Below are positions 11,501 through 22,336 of a DNA stretch of 64,000 nt, in pieces. This stretch comes from Klebsormidium nitens (taxonomy: Eukaryota; Streptophyta; Klebsormidiophyceae; Klebsormidiales; Klebsormidiaceae). The translations under genes and the position numbers were made by a program. Each line of letters starts with the position of its first letter. The stretch's first letter is position 1. The stretch is from NCBI GenBank assembly GCA_000708835.1, contig DF237131.1, positions 26,882-90,881 on the forward strand. The letters run 5' to 3'. Below the pieces are notes generated by a model that did not search any database, was not told the origin of the DNA, and saw only the letters and a program-made list of their open reading frames with translations.

Positions 11501-11519
11501 TGAACAAGAGATTATTTGA
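5515..11519 (+). CDS. SLC35F-type (DUF914) nucleotide-sugar/solute transporter
   Basis: Six exons are placed: 5515-5836, 6560-6654, 7411-7663, 9264-9544, 10501-10587 and 11205-11519; phases agree throughout and give 450 residues. The protein follows the plant SLC35F1/F2 family from end to end: LALGQFLSLLVTATGLTSA, DVEANFLVVRAYQYTSITSV, LLDCFTIPCVLLLT, SDVHSADR, GDLLVLAAATLYAGSNVG, LFNLSLLTSDMWAV and VDWLYFVAFFAVSIGL. About ten membrane helices are expected from the family; the ~80-residue N-terminus and ~80-residue C-terminus are hydrophilic. The substrate of plant members is not settled. Intron 2 uses a GC donor (CCCCAG|GCAAGT). Introns 3 and 4 are filled with degenerate copies of the two ends of exon 4 (see the array entries). 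The ATG at 5515 was chosen because downstream sequence is family-like; an upstream start remains possible. Confidence 0.9.
7091..7172. repeat. Fold-back element in SLC35F intron 2
   Basis: ACTCGAAGCTTCAAAACCGT (7091-7110) and its inverse at 7153-7172 pair over 20 bp with one mismatch, separated by 42 bp. It could be a small MITE remnant or an RNA hairpin; no clear target duplication is seen. Confidence 0.7.
7926..9263 (+). repeat. Array of degenerate copies of the exon 4 acceptor and 5' edge (SLC35F intron 3)
   Basis: The real exon 4 begins after CCCCCAG at 9264 with GCGGCAAGGCGGTGCTTGTG. The same string, decayed, recurs upstream with units starting near 7926, 8079, 8268, 8365 (partial, matching from 8391), 8517, 8665, 8811, 8943 and 9097. 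Most carry a pyrimidine tract and AG directly before GGCGGCAA. The similarity continues into a CTCCTAGTCCTGGCCGC block and a trailing CGCCCGCTCTGTTT-like block, so the unit is about 130-190 bp, typically ~150. Read in the exon frame, several copies give GGKAVLV-DLLVLA-like peptides. The open frames across this intron are these echoes, not separate genes. Confidence 0.9.
9119..9148. repeat. CTAGTC microsatellite inside one echo unit
   Basis: In the echo starting at 9097 the CCTAGTC block of the unit is expanded to four consecutive copies. The other units have one. This local slippage happened within an already duplicated unit. Confidence 0.85.
9545..10110 (+). repeat. Array of degenerate copies of the exon 4 donor and 3' edge (SLC35F intron 4)
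   Basis: Exon 4 ends with TTCTACTCGCTCGTGCCC-TTCATGCTGCAG|GTGAGG at 9544. Decayed copies of this edge end near 9652, 9759, 9856, 9960 and 10063, spaced about 97-108 bp. The 9652 copy keeps GCTCGTGCCCCTCATGCTGC with a GTGACG donor; the 9960 copy also keeps GCTCTTCGCG from further inside the exon. Between them a GGAGGCGTTTGAGGC-like block recurs, so the unit is ~104 bp of exon edge plus intron. The last recognisable flank block lies near 10085-10110. Confidence 0.85.
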
Positions 11520-11610
11520 GTCGCTTTGAGAGCAAAAGCTACAGTCTTAGGAGTTGGAGGTTGATTGAGTCGATGTCTGCTTGGGCAGCGCCTAACATAC
11601 CGGTAAATCA
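11520..11610. other. 3' flank of the SLC35F gene
   Basis: Short spacer between the transporter stop and a MITE-like element; nothing else is seen. Confidence 0.3.
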
Positions 11611-11784
11611 TGTGTGCCCTAACAGCTGTGTGCCCCAACATTAGTAGACCCCGAGCCACCAAACAAAAAATCTCAACCCAAGAACTATACGTACGCTCCT
11701 CACCCCAACCCACCCTAACCACCAGGCCGACCGCACCCGTCCCCGGGGCGCCTATCTTAAGGGACATTGCGGTTAGGGCACACA
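11611..11784 (+). mobile_element. MITE-like repeat, copy A (13-bp perfect terminal inverted repeats)
   Basis: TGTGTGCCCTAAC at 11611-11623 is matched by GTTAGGGCACACA at 11772-11784. The inside aligns over ~110 bp with copies at 44069-44194, 15239-15376 (reverse) and, in part, 19117-19221. The shared core runs AAA-AAATC...CGCTCC-CACCC...CCCTAACC...CACCCGTCCC. No coding capacity is seen. Confidence 0.65.
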
Positions 11785-12899
11785 AGAGTTATAAAAATGC
11801 GCCTCCTTATTCAAGAGTACGCGTTACTAACTGTTGTGCAATGATGCAACAAAGGCGACATAAACAGACTCGAAGAAGCCGGGTGCATGGCAGAGCACAT
11901 TGACAAAGCGAGGGCCAAGGAAGGAGGATTTTGACAGCGCAACAGCTGAAAAGTAGCACACTAGTGCATAGATAAGCATTTTGTGGCATCGAATTGACGT
12001 GGGCCCGCCTGATTGATTGACTTGATCTTCTTATTTTTCGGGCTCCAGCCAAAGCTTCGCTGAAAGAGACATTGCGTTGGAAGTGTATAGCCGACATAAT
12101 AGACCTGCCGCTAGCAAGCATGGAATACTGAGATCAGGTGTTACTGAGATTGTTGTTGCCAAGACGTCGAATTCAAAAGCTTTGGAGCAAAGCTTGCCCG
12201 AGCTCCTAGATCTGTGGCATGTCATGATTGTATGGCATTTCAAACCGTACGATCCAACCAGTGCGCGGCCTGGCACCCAAACATGTCCGATAAGTGCTGC
12301 GATTCCTGCACAAATCCACCCTATCAGCTAGTCCATTGCGACCCCATTGCGACTCCCACCAAAGGTGGTTATTCGTTGAAGCGCTGTAGTTTTCGTGGAA
12401 CAATGATATACCTATTAAGAGAGTTGGTTGCCGCGCTCGCAACGCAATCCTCGGACACCAAGTACAACGGGCGCTGGTTAAACTGCAGATTGAGAGCTAC
12501 TTCTGATTACAGAAGCTATGAAAGGTAAAAGGTTATCCTGACCCAGCTCACCTCAATGCCAATATGTCTGGCGTTCATTGTGACGACATTATCGTTTGAC
12601 ACCTTATTATCATCTCGAGTACGCCCGGTAATGACACATTTTATTCGTTCTCTGATTGGTCGAAATCGTTTACCATTGACTTCGTTGACCACGAAGTCGC
12701 CTGATTGAACAAAGCGCACCCCGCCCTAGATCGTACATCCAAAAGATCGACACCGTCCAGCTTCCAATCCGACGGCAGAAAAGTACCTAGTCTAGTACAC
12801 CAATGAACCGTCCAGGCCCTTATGATAGTACTAAGTATATATGCTTAAATCACAATTACGGTAATTCGTGTCAGCCGGTCTCCGCGAACCCACAAAGCC

Positions 12900-13110
12900 T
12901 TACGTCCCCGAGGTGTGGATATGGTACATTCTGATATCAGAGCCATACACATCGTGGTCGTGTACGACTTGTGTACAACTTTGGCACGAGGAATATGACA
13001 TGGGTACAGTACAAGCATCCTGTACACGGCCTGTACCAGGGCTGCACAGTACACGCGAGGTACACGCTTGGCACAAAGCTTGTGCCACTCAGACACATCC
13101 AAGGCATGGG
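12900..13110. repeat. TGTAC/GTACA-rich degenerate repeats
   Basis: Words such as TGGTACATT, GTGTACAACTT, GGGTACAGTACA, GGCCTGTACC and CAGTACACG recur every 15-30 bp. A similar zone lies at 14830-14960 with GTGTACC, ATGTACC and GATACC words. They look like decayed short tandem repeats. Confidence 0.5.
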
Positions 13111-14234
13111 TTTCAGAACTGACATTGAAAGAGCACCCAACGCGCACATGAAGCGCATGGCTGGCGCACCTCGCGTAGACGCTTGGCAAGAAACTAGTAC
13201 CGCGACCGTCGGTCCAAACCGGCCCGGCTGCCCCGCGCTGCTGGCCGGGCGGAAGCGGGTTGCGCGGCGCCCGGTTGTACACCACAGTCGGTACCAGACC
13301 AGTAGCTACCTCAGTACTGTGTGCGTCAGGTATTCACCTGTAACTGCCGTGTCCAATTTTTCCACGTGGCTCATCGGAGGCTCCGTATGGCAGGAGTCCA
13401 GACCATCGACGGTCCCACGGATTCTACTCCGACCTTGAGAGGCAACGGTCACCCAGTTTCAAAACCGTAAACAGATTTCAAGGCAGAATACTTATGAGGA
13501 AGGCGCCAAACTTCTCCTTAGTTTTCAAGAAGCGCAGTATTATTAATCAAGCACCTGCGCCATGTTGAGCGTCCAGTGAGGTGAAGAGTGGAGGATCAAG
13601 CAATGCCGCGGCAGCAAATTCGGGTCTGTGCAGGGGGCTTGCAGGATGGCAAGTCGGAAACACTGGAAAGGTTCAGAGGTGAGCTTAATTGCATTGGGCC
13701 GGTCCTTTAAAGCAGGTGAAATGTCTCATATGAAATATGTGGGCTGATCAGCTGGATGCAGCGTCACAGTCAGGCTGCAGCTTAAATTCTAGGTTTGCAA
13801 CTTTGGGCCTGAACATGCATGCTATGCTCTTTTGTTAAACCATAAGTTCCTATAAGTTTGTTCAATCTTGGTTCAATCTTGCAGCCTTTTCACTGATGTG
13901 CTAGGTAATGAAGAGCTTGCTGGAAGATTCGTGACTGAAGAATATTCATGAAGTTCTTACCAATTCTCCAGCTGCCAAAAACCAACTCAAGCACTATACA
14001 AACACAGTTGGAGGCAGGAGAAAGGCCACTCTTTCTGTTCTTTGAAAGTCAAGCAGGGATCATTTAGGGGTAAGCTTCCAATCTTACAGTCTCTTGGCTC
14101 TCTGTCCAGAGCTTAAGCTTAGCTGATTAGGCTAGATTGCAATTGTCAGTCTTGTAAGCCAAGCAATACTTCATAAGTGACTCTAGATTAGTTGCATTCT
14201 AGTTGCATAGTAGCAGCATGCAGGGTACCTTCAT

Positions 14235-14718
14235 ATGCTGTTTAGATTTGTCAGTGAGGACCTTCTGCCCAGCCCTCAATGCTTCAACTTTCATATTGAG
14301 GTTGCGCTGACGTCATCGGTAGATGACTATAATGTGGCATACATTCTGCAAAGTAGCCTCTGCATGTTCTGCAAGTCAGACCACTTTGTGAGTCAGGTAG
14401 GATCGGCCTTACAGCAGCAGACTGTTCTTCAATCACATTTGGCATTGGGTAGACAACAGGCTTCAGCTGGCACCAACTGAGGAGTACTTTGAGGTGAGCT
14501 GCCGGGACCTCAAAGCCGGCGAATCAATTGACCCCTACAAGCTCGTGTTGAGGCATCAGAAGGCGCTTGTCAGTGCCAACATCAATCAGAAGCAGCTTAT
14601 CAGCCTTTCAAAAACGTCACAATGTCAGAGTACTGATCAGTCCACATGCGCATGCTTCAAGTACCAATCCCATGCAATTGCGATACCAGTCTCGTACATC
14701 TGCAATGGTCGAAGATGA
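14235..14718 (+). other. Possible two-exon coding remnant
   Basis: A frame beginning MLFRFVSEDLLPSPQ (14235) reaches a potential donor CAG|GTAGGA near 14397. After a potential acceptor GCTTCAG near 14466 another frame reads TEEYFEVSCRDLKAGESIDP and continues with charged, helix-like sequence to 14718. I do not recognise it; it may be a gene fragment or chance. Confidence 0.2.
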
Positions 14719-15124
14719 GCTGACATCAGAAGTGCATTGAAGGCGCACACTCTTGGTCTCTTTCGTGCGCACAATGTGTACAGCAAACGCATGGTCAGGG
14801 CATCCTGCACCATACAGTCTGTGTGTGGTGCACGATCGTGTACCTGTCGTGTATCAATCAGTAAATCCCCAATACACTGTGGCCTCGTGTACCATAGTGT
14901 ACCGGATTGATACCGGAATGTACCCGAATGACACCAGAATGTACCCTGGCAAGTTTTGAGATGTACTTTGATAAGCCCGAAAGATAGTGTCCGCCCGCGA
15001 AAGACTACAAGCTACAACCGAAGCTACCTACCCGGTGACACTTGGCCAAAAGTCGGAGCCGGTTAGCCAGCTGGCCCTGCATCTTAACCCGAGTAAGGTG
15101 GCCATTCTCTTTGTCAAATTCATG

Positions 15125-15700
15125 CATTACCGGTACCTAGGTAGTAGGTACTGTGAGTGACTGAGGTACCAGGTACCGGTACTAGGTACCTAGTCTAAGT
15201 AGGTACTAGCTGCAGTACGTGGCAACTCCGTTCTGGCCGGCCCAAGGGCATGAAAGGGGCTTGTCTGCTAGGGTTTCCTGCTCGGGGACGGGTAGGGTTG
15301 GTTTGGGGGTTATGGTAGGTAGGTGTGCGGAGCGCGTGAGACTCTGGGTTAGGGGTATTACTAAGATGCCCGGGGCCTCTCAATCTTAGGAGGCGAGCCC
15401 CTCAGGAGACAAGGGAGTTGCAACTTGCCATGCGTTATAAATGATTGCGACCCTGTTTTCCTGCTTCACTTACTTCTTCCAACTGCATCATGCAGCATTC
15501 CGTGGCCGTCATTAATATTCAATTTCAACCCGCAAATTGTGGGCTTCAAGGCACAAGTTGAAGTTACAATGGGCCTGGCCCAGGCTGGAACTGCCCAGTA
15601 GTACCTACTGTACCTAGCTGGTAACAGTACTGTACGTAGACTGTACAGCCGACAGGTACCTACATAGGTAGCTTAGGTAGGTACGTAGGTAGGAGACTTC
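15125..15700. repeat. GGTAC/TACC simple-sequence zones on both sides of a MITE-like copy
   Basis: At 15128-15215 and 15598-15700 the DNA is built of GGTACC, TAGGTA, TACCTA and GTACTG words, giving many overlapping palindromes. It could form alternating hairpins and is probably microsatellite-derived. A short GTACC-rich tail continues in the 5' flank of the next gene (near 15765 and 15820). Confidence 0.6.
15239..15376 (-). mobile_element. MITE-like repeat, copy B (imperfect termini)
   Basis: Ends GGCCCAAGGGCAT and ATGCCCGGGGCC are imperfect inverted repeats. On the reverse strand the inside reads GCTCCGCACACCTACC...CCATAACCCCCAAACC...CCCTACCCGTCCCC, matching copies A and D. Confidence 0.5.
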
Positions 15701-15936
15701 AATGGTACACAGAAGTGGCACACCAGTGCACTGGCAGTTCCAGCTGCTTCGAAGTATTTTCAGAGGTAGGTACATTGACAAAGCTCACCTGCTTTCTCAG
15801 AGCCTCGAGAACCAGATAGGTACCCAGCTTATCTACTTCAAGGTGCCTAGTTTCCCTGAGCAATGCTTCCCTTCAGTTCTCTAAACTTCGAACTGAAGTT
15901 GCCAAGATTATTGTGCTGCTGCTTGCTCCTTCCAAA

Positions 15937-18900
15937 ATGGCGCCCTTCATATTGAGCACGTCTTGCAACGTCTACGCCGTGCTTGGCGTGTGCCTAGTCT
16001 TCTTCAGCCTCATGAGCAACAGCCAGAGCCTCTCACGAGCGGCAAACGTCCAGACGTGTGCTGCAAACCAATGTCCCTCGGGTGTTTGTTCAGGCGAGGG
16101 TGCTTGCTGCAACGATGGCGAGAACCCGACCCTTTGTGGGGGTGAGTGCTGTTACCTCGGCAGGGACGGGGACAACAAATGCTTCGGGGACGCGGCCGAA
16201 GGCGTGTGCTGCTCTATTGCCTACAACGCCAACCCCACCAACTGCGGGGGACAGTGTTGCTACCGCTCGTGCATTGGCAATGCAACTGTTGGGACTTGCT
16301 GCCCCGAGGGTTACAGTTTGTGCGGGGGGGACTGCTGTGGTCCGCAGCCTGGGGGAGAGACGAGCTGCAATGGGGATGCAGTGACAGGGCAGTGTCTCTC
16401 AACAACCATCAAAGGAGGCCTTCTTTGTGGGGGCAACGAATGTTTCCGGGACTCTGGGGGCCCTGTTCCCTACACGGTCTGCATTGGCGACGCATTGGCA
16501 GGCGTCTGCTGCTATGACTCTGACGCCACAGAGGTCTGTGGGGATGGTCGTTGTTGTGGGTATCCCTATGACGAGGAGACCAGCACCGCCTGCGCTGCTG
16601 ACGTGGCCCAAACCAACCAACCCTCAGCATGCTGTGGTGGAGGCGAGGTCAACTGCAACGGCTACTGCTGCGACACAGCCGACGGGTACACGTGTGACAC
16701 TGTTCTCGGAAACTGCTGCGGATCGGAGGAGGTGTCTTGTGGCCTGGGCCAGTGCTGCGACGAGTCTTCATTATGTTTAGAAACCAAACCTGGGGACGCC
16801 TCCTCCGGTACCTGCTGTTACAGTCCGCCAGGCAATGGTGCTCCTCCCGTTATTTGCGGGGGGAACTGCTGCTATCCTGGCTTCGGAGACACGTGTTACG
16901 GCGACGCTACCACAGGAGTTTGCTGTCCCCAGGGCGCTGTTCCCCTTGGGGGCATGTGCTGCAACGACGGTGCTACACTCTGTGGGAGTGGGTGCTGCAA
17001 TGTCCAGACTGGGTATGAGGTCTGTCATGAGGCCTCCGGAGTCTGCTGTTTCAAAGATGACGTCCCCTGTGGGAACGATTGCTGCAGTCCGGGGTACTCG
17101 ACCTGCCAAGGCGACCCCTCGTCGCCCTCCGCAAAGTGCTGCCAGGAGGGCTCGGTGTTGTGCGGGGGTTCTTGCTGCGATGAGACACGCTATCAGCAGT
17201 GCATTGGGAATGCTACCTTAGGAGCCTGCTGTTACAAGCCGGCAACCACAGAAGACACGCCTTACACACTGTGCGGAGGGCAATGTTGTCACACCGGCCA
17301 GTACGATAACCGGGGTGGTCCGACCAGCGTTTGCTTTGGAGACGAGGTTGAAGGAGTGTGTTGCGACGAGTCGATCAACCCAGAAGTCTGTGGGGGTCGA
17401 TGCTGCAATGGGGGTCACTGCATAGGCAATGCAACCGTGGGGAACTGCTGCAGATATGACTTGACTATTTGTGGGGGCGAGTGCTGCGACCTTAACGGCA
17501 ATGGGTACTACTGCCTACAAGCTGGAACACCTAAAGAAACCTGCTGCTATGGAGACCAGAGCACTGTTTGCGGGAGCCAGTGTTGTGACGCTGCCCAAGG
17601 CTTCAACTGCTTGGTGGATGGGGCCACAGAGCTATGCTGTTATGGCGACGGCGCCACCATATGCGGAGGTCTTTGCTGCACGGGAGCTTGTATGGGGGAT
17701 GCACAGGATGGAACGTGCTGCTATGGGGCCAGTAACCAGTTCTGTCTGAGTAAGTGCTTCTCTCCTTCCTAGATTGCTTTGCGTCAATATTGATTCGACT
17801 TCTTTCATGCTAGCGTGACTGGTTATCTCCTTGTCTTTGTAAGGAGCTTCACCTGCTAGAGTAGACCATGTTCGTCCTTCCTTGGATGAGTCTACGAAAG
17901 TCGCCTCATTAAAGAATGCTTGTTCAAGCTTCAATAAGCCGGAGTTTGTTCAAAAGAAACCGAGTTTGTTCAAAAGAAATTGATGTTGGAGCCTTCTAGC
18001 CAAGGAGCCGACTCTGTTGTCCAACTAATTCAAACCCCTGGAACGGGTTTCCAGCCCTTGCAATTTATAAGCTGGCAAGCTTTGAGAAGAAGTCTTATTT
18101 AACGTGCATCAAAAGAGCCAAATTCCTGATCTTTGAGTACAGTATGTAAACGGTTTTTACAACTTTGTCAATTCTTTGTTCAGGGTAGAAGAAAGAGCAT
18201 GGTTCAACGTCAAGGAAAAGAAAAAAACCTTCCAATCCTGCAAACAGGTCTTCTGAATGATTATGCTGGAACTTGTCCTGAAAGGTCCTGATCAACCAAG
18301 CTTCTGTTTTAAATCCTTTGCTTAGAACAAGCTGACGTTGGTCATTCCTATAGGTGGCTCTGGCCATGGAGATCCGCATTACCGGCTGGAAGGGTTCCCT
18401 GACGGCAAAGTCCTGGAGTGGGACTTTCACGGCAGAAACAACAAGTGCTACTGCATGGTCTCAGACACAAGACTTGCGGTGAGCACCACCAACTCGTTCA
18501 GCTGTTCCGCTAGAGATGTTTATTTTCGAAGGCTGATGTTGTTGGCGCACGTTTGTAACTGAACGCTCTGGAGCTTTTGGCAAGAGAGGCGGATCCGGAT
18601 AATCCTTCTCAAATGAGCACCTTACAAACTTCAGCAGATCAGCCAAACTGTCTTCTCATACATTGTTATCTGCTCGGAGTAACTTATCTAGAGCTTCAAT
18701 TGTCAGCTACGAAAGCCCTTTGCAGACATCAAAAGAGCCATGCTCGATTTTGGCGACAGCTTTAGGTACCGGCGACTGGCCAGCTGATAGGAAGGAATCT
18801 GGACTGAGCAACCGTTTGTGTGTATCTTTCCTATTCTCGAAAGCTTCGTATGGCGTGGCAGATAATCGCTTGAGCTTGTTACTCGAGGAGCTTGCAAGCC

Positions 18901-21010
18901 TGTTCTTTGAGGTTTCCAACCAAAGTTATGAATTTTTGAAGTCGTTTGTTGCTCTACGGAAGCCACATGCTGAGTTGGAGCGAGCGAGAAGTTCTCATCG
19001 CAATATCAGGCTCGCTGCAAAGCCGTTGAACCACACAGATAGACACCTCTTCATAGGTGGCAGCTTCATCTGGCTCTTACGGTAATTGCTTCTTTCTATG
19101 TCGCAACAATTTAGGATTAGTAGAACTTAGAAATAGTAAGCTCAAACCAAACTTCAAAGCCCAACCTATAAGAACTACCTACTCCGCTCCCGTACCCACC
19201 ATAACCCTAGTAGTTCTAAAAAGTCATTGCTTCTTCTTGCTTTCCAGTTGACGGTACACATGTTCTCCCTGGCACCGGACGCCCGCATTCTGGAGCGTCC
19301 GGAAGACGACGGACTGAACCTTTTTGAGGGCACGTGGATGGACGGGCTGGGGATCCTGTACATTGACGACAGGGGAGAGCAAAAGAGCATCGCCATCGTC
19401 CTGAACACCGATCTGGACCGCGCCGGAGAGGCACCCTTTGAAGTCACCTTCGAGGGGGATGACGTCACCGCTGCCGTCAACGTAAGTTGAATGACAGCAT
19501 GCTGGTCATCCGTTCAAATCAGATTTTGAGTTGCAAGCGGGTTTTCAGTTTTGCCTACCCGCAGGGAGTGTGATGAACAAGTTTGAACATACTTCGATCG
19601 ATTATTTCCTAAACGCCATCACAGTCTATTAGTCCTGGATATTTGTTAGCTGCACGTAGCACAAGCAGAATGCCATTGATACCACCAGTCAGTCTCACAA
19701 GTACGTTTCCAAATCCAAGCTCAAACCTTCTTTCCATCCGCTTCTGTCCGATACATCCGTGTTCACGAAGGCTCCGCTCAAAATCCATCTTGTTGATTGC
19801 TTACTTCCCCAGGCATCGAGCAGACGACGTCAGCAAGCGGATGAAATAGCAGTTTTGTTACTCAGAAGTGACATTGGACAATTGTTATGGGAACCTCGAA
19901 CCTTGAACCTGATCCTGCAGGGCCCCGATAATCAGTGGACAAGCCCTGACGGCACCTCTCGGATCCGCCGTTCCGCCGATCGCGCCAACGCCCTGTCCGT
20001 TTCCGTTGCCGGACTCCTGGAGATGGAGGTTGTGAGCGACGTCGAGAAGGAGCTTATTGCGGACCCGCCCGTCCACTTCCTCAACTTCGACATTAAAGCC
20101 ATCGCCAACACAGCAAACGTGCACGGGGTAAAGCACTCTCCTCGGGGTTGCTTCTTTTCTTGCCAGTGGGATGTCTATTTGCTGCCCGTCGATTCTAGCC
20201 TTGATTCCGGCTCTTTCTTTCTTGGCATGCAGATAATTGCCCCTCACCTTGTTTGCAAACTGCTCCGCGTTTGATGTATCCCTGAAGATTTCTTGAGGCT
20301 CCTGAAAATCATTTGGGGCGGACGCCCCTTCCTAGGTCCTGGGCTCAGTATTCGCCGTCCGAACTCTTGAACTTAACCGTACCGTTTTCTCCCCTTCCTA
20401 GTTCCTGGGGCAAATGTTCGCCCCCGGAGCGGTCGACGAGCGGCTGGCGATGGGCACGCTCGAGGGGCTCCGCCACCGCGAGTACGTCGAAGGCACCGAT
20501 GACGACTACCTCACCTCGGGGCTGACGTCAGCGGACTGCGGCTTCAGCCGCTTCGGCGAGGTGCGGACACGTGTCACGATGCGCTCTATCAGTAGATACG
20601 GGAGGACTGCAAATAGAAGAGCTTCACTTGTTCCGGCTCTGTTGGCGCGCTCTGCTTGTTGGTGCCTGATCCTCGCAAGAGCGTACTCAATGAGTCGCAT
20701 CTCTGGTGCGCCCCGTTTGGTCTTGAAAGCCCCAGCCTCTTCTGAACCTTTCTAAAACCTAAGACCCTGACATGAAAATCTCGTTGAAATAGCCTTCTGC
20801 ACTCGTTTGGGTACTTACTAACAGACGCATGCTTGCAACTCAACACCACTGTCATCCTCCTTCTTTCAGGTGCCGGAAAATTTGGTCGTGGATCCACTGG
20901 TTGCTTCCTCTCGCCGTCTCTTCTCGACGGCCGACTATGAGCTTCCCGTCACCAAGTCAGCCGTTTGCCGGCTGGTTGGGAAAGGGAGGAATGCTTTTAT
21001 GTGTGCCTGA
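15937..21010 (+). CDS. Secreted cysteine-repeat protein with C-terminal root-cap (PF06830-like) domain
   Basis: Six exons: 15937-17749, 18354-18478, 19248-19481, 19921-20127, 20402-20560, 20870-21010; all phases agree and give 892 residues. The ATG at 15937 is followed by a hydrophobic signal-like segment (GVCLVFFSLM). Residues ~40-600, in one large exon, are about 17 tandem Cys modules of the pattern CCGG-CC...C-GDA--GVCC, with NAT glycosylation sequons. After exon 1 comes SGSGHGDPHY and WDFHGRNNKCYCMVSD, the start of the plant root-cap/LEA-like domain. It is completed by LTVHMFS, GFLGQMF and a TSADCGFSRF/FSTADYELP end, with a closing Cys. Family members are extracellular or wall-associated; a wall or mucilage role is inference. 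A decayed copy of the exon 5 acceptor lies just upstream of it. Confidence 0.85.
19117..19221 (+). mobile_element. MITE-like repeat, copy C (in intron of the root-cap gene)
   Basis: The core CCTACTCCGCTCCCGTACCCACCATAACCCTAG region resembles copies A, B and D. The ends TTAGTAGAACTTAG and CTAGTAGTTCTAAAA are only imperfect inverted repeats. It sits directly upstream of the acceptor at 19248. Confidence 0.45.
20325..20371 (+). repeat. Acceptor-side echo of root-cap gene exon 5
   Basis: CCCCTTCCTAG followed by GTCCTGGGCTCAGTATTCGCC copies the real junction 66 bp downstream (CCCCTTCCTAG|TTCCTGGGGCAAATGTTCGCC, exon start 20402). The echo reads VLGSVFAV in the exon frame against FLGQMFAP. Confidence 0.75.
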
Positions 21011-21261
21011 GATTGGACGACACTCCCAGGCAAGGAGAACGGCATAAGTTGCTACTTAGGGACTCTTTTAGATTTGTGGTTTCTCATGGTTTTGAAGTGG
21101 TTGCGTTTTTGTAAACAGTGGCCAGGTCAAGGAACCCGCTTGAGTGATTTGGTAGCAAGTTGGGATTTGCATCTTGTACGGGATAGCTAGGACAGCTCAA
21201 AGTAGGTTGCCGCTCTTATATGGGTCAATTCTAGCTAGTTTGGATCAAAAGAATCAACCTC

Positions 21262-21520
21262 AACTCCATGTGGTTTTGAGTAAGAAAAAACGTCAAAAGA
21301 AATGGTCTACGGTAGTACTGAGTGGTTCTGAAAAAGCGTCCAAAGGAATGGTCTACGGTAGTAGTACTGAGTGGGTCTGGAAAAACCATCGAAAAAAAAT
21401 GGTCTACGGTGGTACTGAGTGGGTAAAAAAAACATCAAAAAGAATGGTCTACGGAAGTGCTGAGTGGGTATGATCAGGCGTCAAAGGAAATGGTCTACAG
21501 TATTACTGGGTGGGTCTGAC
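21262..21520 (+). repeat. ~47-bp minisatellite, five units
   Basis: Units begin ATGGTCTACGGTAGTACTGA near 21302, 21348, 21399, 21443 and 21489, each followed by GTGGGT and an A-rich CATCAAAAGGA-like spacer. A partial unit precedes them. It lies 3' of the root-cap gene. Confidence 0.85.
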
Positions 21521-22336
21521 GTTGTAATATCTTCGGGAGCTCAATGAAGGTCAACTGGTGGAGTCCAGGACGTCGATCAGATTAACGTTTTCAGGAAAGG
21601 TGTTTATGTCCCTGTCAAATTCAATGCAAAAACTGAGTCTCTTTGAGGGGGAGGTTTGCACTAAGGGTCGCTGATCCAAAGGATTGATGGGCGGTCCCAT
21701 CCGATCGCAATGTTTCGGACAGTCCTGATTTGGTATTATGCATGGACTCTCGTGAGCGATACGATACTTGTTTCAAGCAGAGGGAGCATGAAGTTGCATG
21801 CGGGTGTAATCATCGACTCTCTCGACTATATTTAAACACTTGCCGTCAAACCCGGATGCAATGATCCCTCGGAGTCGGCCCGGGTCCCACGGGATATAAA
21901 AGCGGTCAGTTGGGCCATGTGCAGCACATATAATTTCTTGCGCGTGCAGTCCAATGAAACAGCGGCCAGTGAGCCACACGAATTGTATACTAACGCAGGT
22001 GGCGCTGACACCACTGCAGCATCGGCAAGTTTGGTAAACGGGCGCATTCCATGGAATCTACTTTAATCAGCAGAAATACATGGATTTGCACAGACATGAC
22101 CCCAAATGATGTTTCATGACGCATGACAGGTGGCAATAGTGCTGACCCAAATGAACCAGATTGGCCTCAGCATTCAGCGTCGCACATCATGCGACAAGAC
22201 AGGAAATGACTCAGCGCTTGAAGCAGGTGATGAAAGGGAATCAAGCAAACAACCCGAAGTTTCTTCAAGTCCTCTAGTCACTAGGTTCTCGCAGTGGACG
22301 CATTGAATCCCGTCTTGCTTAGAAACCATCACAGTT
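21521..22336. other. Intergenic between converging genes
   Basis: 3' flanks of the root-cap gene (+) and the Omp85 gene (-). I see no gene or repeat that I can support. Confidence 0.4.

Larger units (their letters stand above)
11785..15238. other. Gene-poor repeat-rich region
   Basis: I find no firm gene. A possible exon pair lies at 14235-14718 (separate entry). Two stretches are rich in GTAC-containing words (12900-13110 and 14830-14960), and a GGTAC/GTACC simple-sequence zone begins near 15125. The rest shows no feature I can name. Confidence 0.4.

Noticed and set aside
12845-13438. Open frames of 146-155 codons on both strands near 13 kb
   Set aside because: They overlap the GTAC-rich degenerate repeat zone and show repeat-derived peptides without family resemblance.
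18595-19085. Open frames in the second intron of the root-cap gene
   Set aside because: The flanking exons join in phase and in family sequence; the region shows no conserved motif.
21302-21520. Regular repeat that might be taken for a CRISPR array
   Set aside because: Units are imperfect and contiguous with no unique spacers, and the context is eukaryotic; it is a minisatellite.
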